In this document: piece after piece, positions 59,471 through 64,000 of the stretch
Layout: every line of letters begins with the position of its first letter
Position numbering within the stretch: the stretch's first letter is position 1
Source: Geodermatophilus bullaregiensis
GTDB taxonomy: Bacteria; Actinomycetota; Actinomycetes; Mycobacteriales; Geodermatophilaceae
Assembly: GCF_016907675.1 (NCBI RefSeq)
Contig: NZ_JAFBCJ010000001.1
Span: forward strand, 744,001-808,000
Direction: 5' to 3'
DNA: 64,000 bases
Translations under genes and position numbers: made by a program
Notes under the pieces: generated by a model
Databases searched by the model: none
What the model was told of the DNA's origin: nothing
The model's input: the letters and a program-made list of their open reading frames with translations, nothing else

Positions 59471-61399
59471 GTGAGTGCCCGCGACGCCCGTGACGGTGGA
59501 CCTGCCACGGGTCGCGACCTCGCAGCGGACCCGGGGCGGCTGGCCGCGGTGCGCCTGACCCAGCTGCTCGACGCCGGGGCGGAGGAGTCCTTCGACCGGC
59601 TCACACGGATCGCGCAGCGGCTGACCGGCGCACCGCTGGCCTTCATGACCGTGGTGGACGACGCCCGCTCCTACTGGCTGAGCAGCCAGGGCCTGCCGCC
59701 CGGGAGCCCCACGGAGAACGCGGTCGAGCAGTCCTTCTGCCAGTACGTGCTCGACGGGGAGCCGCTGGCCCTGGCCGACGTCACCACCGACGAACGCACC
59801 GCCGGCAACCCGTCGATCACCGGCATGGGCGTGCGGGCGTGGGCCGGCTTCCCCGTCCGGCTGCCCGACGGGCAAGTCCTGGGCAGCTTCTGCGTCGTCG
59901 ACACCACGGTGCACCGGTGGACGGCCGAGGACGTCCAGCTGCTCGACGAGCTGGCCGCGATCGCCTCCCGCGAGGTCGCCCTCCGCCTCGCCACCCTCGA
60001 GGCCGAGCAGGCCAGGGCCACCGCGCGGGCCGAGGCGCAGCGGGCCGGTCTGCTGGCCCGCATCAGCGACCTGCTCACCGCCGACCTCGCCCCGGGCCAC
60101 CTGTGGCAGGCCGTGGTCGCCCTCGCCGTCCCCGACCTCGGCGACTTCGCCTACGTGTGCACCGTCGGCCGCGACGGCGGCCTCGTGCCGGTGGCCTCCC
60201 AGCACCGCGACCCGGCGGAGCTGCCGACCCTGCGCGGGTGGATCGACCGCGCCGGCCGCCGCGTCGGTGAGGCCACCGGCCCGGGGCACGTCGCGGTCAC
60301 CGGGCAGGTGGAGCTGATCGACCTGCCGGAGGCGGCGGGCCTGACCGCCGCCCAGCAGGACGCGGTCCGCCTGCTGGACGTGCGCAGCGCACTCGTCGCG
60401 CCGGTGATCCGCCGCGGGGAGGTGGTCGCCGTCCTCACCATCGGCCGCCTGCGGGGCGCGCCGCCCTACGGCGAGCGGGAGCGCGAGCTGGTCGCGACGC
60501 TCATGACCCGCGCGGGCATGGTGGTGGAGACCGCGCGGGTCGCCTCCTTCGAGAGGGCCGTGTCGGAGACCATGCAGCGCGCGCTGCTGCCGCCGCTGCT
60601 CCCCCAGCCCGACCACCTGCAGCTGGCCTCCCGCTACCTGCCCGCGGAGGACGCGCAGCTGGTCGGCGGGGACTGGTACGACGCCTACCTCGACGCCGCG
60701 CGCACCACCAGCCTGGTCATCGGCGACGTCGCCGGGCACGACATCACGGCCGCGGCCACGATGGGGCAGCTGCGCACCATGCTGCGGATGGCCGGCCACA
60801 CCGGGACGGCCGGTCCGGCCGACGTCCTCACCGCGGTCGACGTCGCCAGCGACACCCTCGGGCACCACGTGTTCGCCACCGCGCTGGTCGCGCGGGTCCA
60901 GCGGTTCCACGCCGACCGCCCCGCCGTCGACCGCTCGATCACCTGGAGCTCGGCCGGCCACCCGCCACCACTGCTGCTGCACCCGGACGGCACGGTCGAC
61001 GTCCTCACCGACCGCGTGGGCCTGCCCCTCGGGGTCGACCCGCACCGGCCCCGCCCCGAGCACCACCTGACCCTGCCGGTGCGCTCGACCCTGCTGCTCT
61101 ACACGGACGGGCTGCTGGAGCAGCACGAGCCCGCTCCCGGCCCGGCTCCGGGCCCGTCCGCCCGGTCCGGCGGCGGGCCGGCACGCTCGGCCGTCCGCGA
61201 CCTCGACACCGGCATGGCGCGGCTGACCGCGCTGCTCGCCGAGAGCACCGACCTCGACCTCGAGGGCTTGTGCGACCGCATCGTCACCACGCTGATCCCC
61301 GAGGGCGGGCCGGCCGACGACGTCGCCCTGATCGCCATCCGCCCCTACTCCGAGGAGCAGCCGCGCCCGGCGCACGCCGGACCCAACGTGCCGACCTGA
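59471..61399 (+). CDS. GAF-GAF-SpoIIE PP2C phosphatase
   Basis: 642 aa. The first GAF domain (about 25-180) has APLAFMTVVDDARSYWLSSQG and FCQYVLDGEPLALADVT. A second GAF (about 205-350) follows a short helical linker. The PPM/SpoIIE domain (about 370-625) has LVGGDWYDAYLD and VIGDVAGHDITAAATMGQLR with the metal-binding Asp, SSAGHPPPLLLHPDG, LLLYTDGLLEQ and GGPADDVALIAI. It would dephosphorylate an anti-anti-sigma factor on sensing a signal. No STAS-domain gene is adjacent. Confidence 0.9.
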   Translation: MSARDARDGGPATGRDLAADPGRLAAVRLTQLLDAGAEESFDRLTRIAQRLTGAPLAFMTVVDDARSYWLSSQGLPPGSPTENAVEQSFCQYVLDGEPLALADVTTDERTAGNPSITGMGVRAWAGFPVRLPDGQVLGSFCVVDTTVHRWTAEDVQLLDELAAIASREVALRLATLEAEQARATARAEAQRAGLLARISDLLTADLAPGHLWQAVVALAVPDLGDFAYVCTVGRDGGLVPVASQHRDPAELPTLRGWIDRAGRRVGEATGPGHVAVTGQVELIDLPEAAGLTAAQQDAVRLLDVRSALVAPVIRRGEVVAVLTIGRLRGAPPYGERERELVATLMTRAGMVVETARVASFERAVSETMQRALLPPLLPQPDHLQLASRYLPAEDAQLVGGDWYDAYLDAARTTSLVIGDVAGHDITAAATMGQLRTMLRMAGHTGTAGPADVLTAVDVASDTLGHHVFATALVARVQRFHADRPAVDRSITWSSAGHPPPLLLHPDGTVDVLTDRVGLPLGVDPHRPRPEHHLTLPVRSTLLLYTDGLLEQHEPAPGPAPGPSARSGGGPARSAVRDLDTGMARLTALLAESTDLDLEGLCDRIVTTLIPEGGPADDVALIAIRPYSEEQPRPAHAGPNVPT

Positions 61400-61436
61400 G
61401 CGCCGGCACCACCGGGGTGCCGGCGCCGCGAGCGCG

Positions 61437-61820
61437 TCAGGCGGCGTCGTCCTCCAGCGCAGCGGTTCCGAAGGCCGGGGAGTCGAGGGCGGCGTCGAAC
61501 GCGGCGGCCTCGTCCTCGAGGCCGACCATGACCTCGTTGGTCTGCAGCGTCACCAGCCAGGCCAGCGCGTGGTCCTCGACCGGCCGGGCGGAGACCTGCG
61601 CGATGGCGTCGAGCTGGGCGGCGACCAGCCCGCGGGCGGCCTGGTAGACGTCGGCGGCGCTCACCGCGACCTGCTGCTCGGCCAGCCAGAGCCGGCCGTC
61701 GGCCAGCACGCGGACCTCGGTCTGGCTGCCGACGCCGAGGTCGGCGGCGGCACTGGTCAGGACGGACATGCCGGCGCGCAGCTCGGTCAGGCGGCGGCTC
61801 GGGTCGTGGGACGACGGCAT
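61437..61820 (-). CDS. Hypothetical protein with acidic C-terminus
   Basis: 127 aa, not recognised. Predicted helical throughout: RLTELRAGMSVLTSAAADLG, ADVYQAARGLVAAQLDAIAQV and TLQTNEVMVGLEDEAAAFDAA, ending EDDAA. No signal peptide or membrane helix. GAGGAG lies 5 nt before ATG 61820, better than the GTG two codons upstream. It converges on the SpoIIE phosphatase gene with a 37-nt gap. Confidence 0.75.
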   Translation of the reverse strand: MPSSHDPSRRLTELRAGMSVLTSAAADLGVGSQTEVRVLADGRLWLAEQQVAVSAADVYQAARGLVAAQLDAIAQVSARPVEDHALAWLVTLQTNEVMVGLEDEAAAFDAALDSPAFGTAALEDDAA

Positions 61821-62074
61821 GGGCACTCCTCGGACGGGCCCGCAGGCCTCGGGAACGTGCTCTCAGAGTCGGCACCGCGCCCGCCCGCCCTGACCCCTGC
61901 TGGGGCGCCGGGGCACCCCTGGGGCGCGCGGGACGAAGCGTTCCCGGAGCGACCCGGACAGGCGGCGCGCGGCAGGGCCTCCCGCCGACGCGGACGTGGC
62001 CTGCGCCACGGACCCGGGCACCGACGGGCCGCTGACCAGTCACGCCGCACCGCCGGCGGCACCCGGGGACCGGG
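61821..62074. other. Intergenic region left of the Rpf regulatory leader
   Basis: About 250 bp without a readable gene. It should hold the promoter of the hypothetical gene on the minus strand; no clear box seen. Confidence 0.45.
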
Positions 62075-62090
62075 TGTGACCGGCGTCACG
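62075..62090. promoter_or_regulatory. CRP-like binding site
   Basis: TGTGA-CCGGCG-TCACG matches the CRP consensus TGTGA-n6-TCACA at all but the last base. Its centre is about 43 bp upstream of the start point predicted from the next promoter, close to a class II activator position. Confidence 0.65.
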
Positions 62091-62119
62091 GCGACAAGTG
62101 CCATAACGGAACGTAGCTT
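62091..62119 (+). promoter_or_regulatory. Promoter of the rpf-like transcript
   Basis: GCGACA, 17 bp, TAGCTT. The weak -35 next to a CRP-like site is typical of an activated promoter. Confidence 0.55.
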
Positions 62120-62129
62120 CTTGGCTGCG

Positions 62130-62326
62130 CTCAGCTAAACACGAGCGTGGCACCGGCCCGCCAAACCCTGCCCACCGGCTGCCTCCCACCGATCCCCAGG
62201 GCAGGGGTGGGGGACCCAGGTCCACGGCGCGGCAGGGCTCTGACGCCTGCGCGCCTCGGGGTGAAGCCGCGTTCCGCGGCCGGGCACCGATCGCCCGAAC
62301 CCGACAGCTCACCTCGCCGGCGGTGA
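62130..62326 (+). promoter_or_regulatory. c-di-AMP (ydaO/yuaA-type) riboswitch
   Basis: The leader contains GTGGGGGACCCA, GGGGTGAAG, CCGGGCACC and the 3' block GCCCGAACCCGACAGCTCAC with CTCGCCGG, all hallmarks of the class. The Rpf-family start codon follows after about a dozen bases with GGAGA as ribosome site. The 5' limit is approximate. Confidence 0.88.
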
Positions 62327-63550
<1,224 letters not shown>

Positions 63551-63566
63551 GCCCCCGGGCCTCCGT

Positions 63567-63610
63567 GACCGCGGCCCCCTGCCCACACCCGTGGGCAGGG
63601 GGCCGCGGTC
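63567..63610. terminator. Bidirectional terminator after the rpf-like gene
   Basis: A 19-bp inverted repeat (GACCGCGGCCCCCTGCCCA and complement) with a 6-nt loop between the convergent rpf-like and ybdD genes. Confidence 0.85.
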
Positions 63611-63617
63611 GTCCGGC

Positions 63618-63824
63618 TCAGCAGCAGCGGCTGACCGGGTTGCGCTCCCGCTCGTCGGCGCGGCGCCGCTCGAACTCCCGCCGGCTCAGCGGCTGGTGCC
63701 CGTGCTCGGCGCAGTGCCGCAGGTGGTCGTCCCAGCGGGCCTCGCCACTGCACTCCCGCAGGTACCACCGCACCCCGCGCCAGGTCCGGACGGCGGCCTC
63801 GCGGACGGTCCCGGCGGCGGTCAC
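63618..63824 (-). CDS. ybdD: YbdD/YjiX family small protein
   Basis: 68 aa. REAAVRTWRGVRWYLREC, WDDHLRHCAEHGHQPLSRREFERRRAD and a C-terminal RCC are typical of the family encoded with CstA pyruvate/peptide transporters, which need it for activity. Its GTG start overlaps the stop of the upstream reading frame (GTGA), the expected position after cstA. Confidence 0.9.
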   Translation of the reverse strand: MTAAGTVREAAVRTWRGVRWYLRECSGEARWDDHLRHCAEHGHQPLSRREFERRRADERERNPVSRCC

Positions 63825-64000
63825 CGGGACGGACCCTCCTCCGTGAAGGTGCCGTGGCCCCGCGCACCCGCACCGACCATCCGCTCCTGCTCGGCCATCA
63901 CGCGCTTCTCCTCCGCGGTGGCGAACAGCCCCGCCGGCTCCACGATGGACGACGGCACGGCCGGCTCCTCGGTGGTGGGGACCGGCCCGCCGGCCCGCAG
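63821..64000 (-). CDS. cstA: C-terminal fragment of a CstA-type carbon starvation transporter
   Basis: Sixty codons are open to the right edge on the minus strand. The sequence (VEPAGLFATAEEKRVMAEQ, then ERMVGAGARGHG) is a hydrophilic tail without membrane helices. The call rests on the coupled ybdD gene downstream and on resemblance to actinobacterial CstA tails; the transporter core lies outside the window. Confidence 0.65.
   Translation of the reverse strand: MRAGGPVPTTEEPAVPSSIVEPAGLFATAEEKRVMAEQERMVGAGARGHGTFTEEGPSR

Overview
The window is high-GC actinobacterial chromosome. Evidence: nearly every third codon position is G or C, GTG starts are frequent, cytochrome bc1 is of the di-haem QcrCAB type, and F420-dependent, ANTAR and Rpf proteins occur. 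Gene order from the acyl-CoA ligase fragment to glnA follows, with insertions and losses, the M. tuberculosis block Rv2187 (fadD15) to Rv2220 (glnA1). Protein style (DUF3618/DUF4235/BrkB cluster, MEDS and SpoIIE regulators) suggests a Geodermatophilaceae-like genus, but that placement is an inference.

Layout. 1-9 kb: end of a fatty-acyl-CoA ligase, a PimB-type mannosyltransferase, an M48 protease, an NlpC/P60 hydrolase behind a c-di-AMP riboswitch, a small Cys-rich protein, an NlpC/P60-VanY fusion hydrolase, and a DnaQ-like exonuclease fused to a UvrC-type GIY-YIG module. 9-18 kb: trpD, then the respiratory block ctaE-qcrC-qcrA-qcrB with convergent ctaC-ctaF. 18-26 kb: asnB, an ErpA-type Fe-S carrier, aldo/keto reductase, a four-gene envelope cluster (holin-like, DUF3618, DUF4235, BrkB) and gcvT. 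26-38 kb: pepA, lpd-sucB, an epimerase, a Ser/Thr kinase, an FAD oxidoreductase, an S51 peptidase and lipB. 38-49 kb: leuS with a leucine leader-peptide attenuator, a GGDEF-EAL membrane protein, a 22-residue-repeat helical protein, lipA, DUF4191, a GNAT enzyme, an RDD protein, and glnA behind a GlnR-type box.

49.2-54.8 kb is accessory. Two decayed tyrosine-recombinase C-termini flank a divergent IclR/EthD-like pair, followed by two SnoaL/NTF2-fold proteins and an MHS-family transporter, some with codon use unlike the core. 55-64 kb: a GT51 transglycosylase, an SMR pump with its TetR regulator and palindromic operator, a stress-signalling trio (GAF-ANTAR, MEDS-HATPase, GAF-GAF-SpoIIE), and an Rpf-LysM protein whose leader carries a CRP-like site, a promoter and a second c-di-AMP riboswitch. 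The window ends in ybdD and the end of cstA.

Themes. Lipoylation (lipB, lipA) sits with lipoyl enzymes (sucB, lpd, gcvT). Cell-wall hydrolases at both ends are under c-di-AMP riboswitches. At least sixteen genes, all outside the accessory block, have a TANNNT -10 element 6-8 nt before the start codon, the signature of leaderless transcription; I used it to choose starts. No rRNA, tRNA, CRISPR array or intact transposase was seen.
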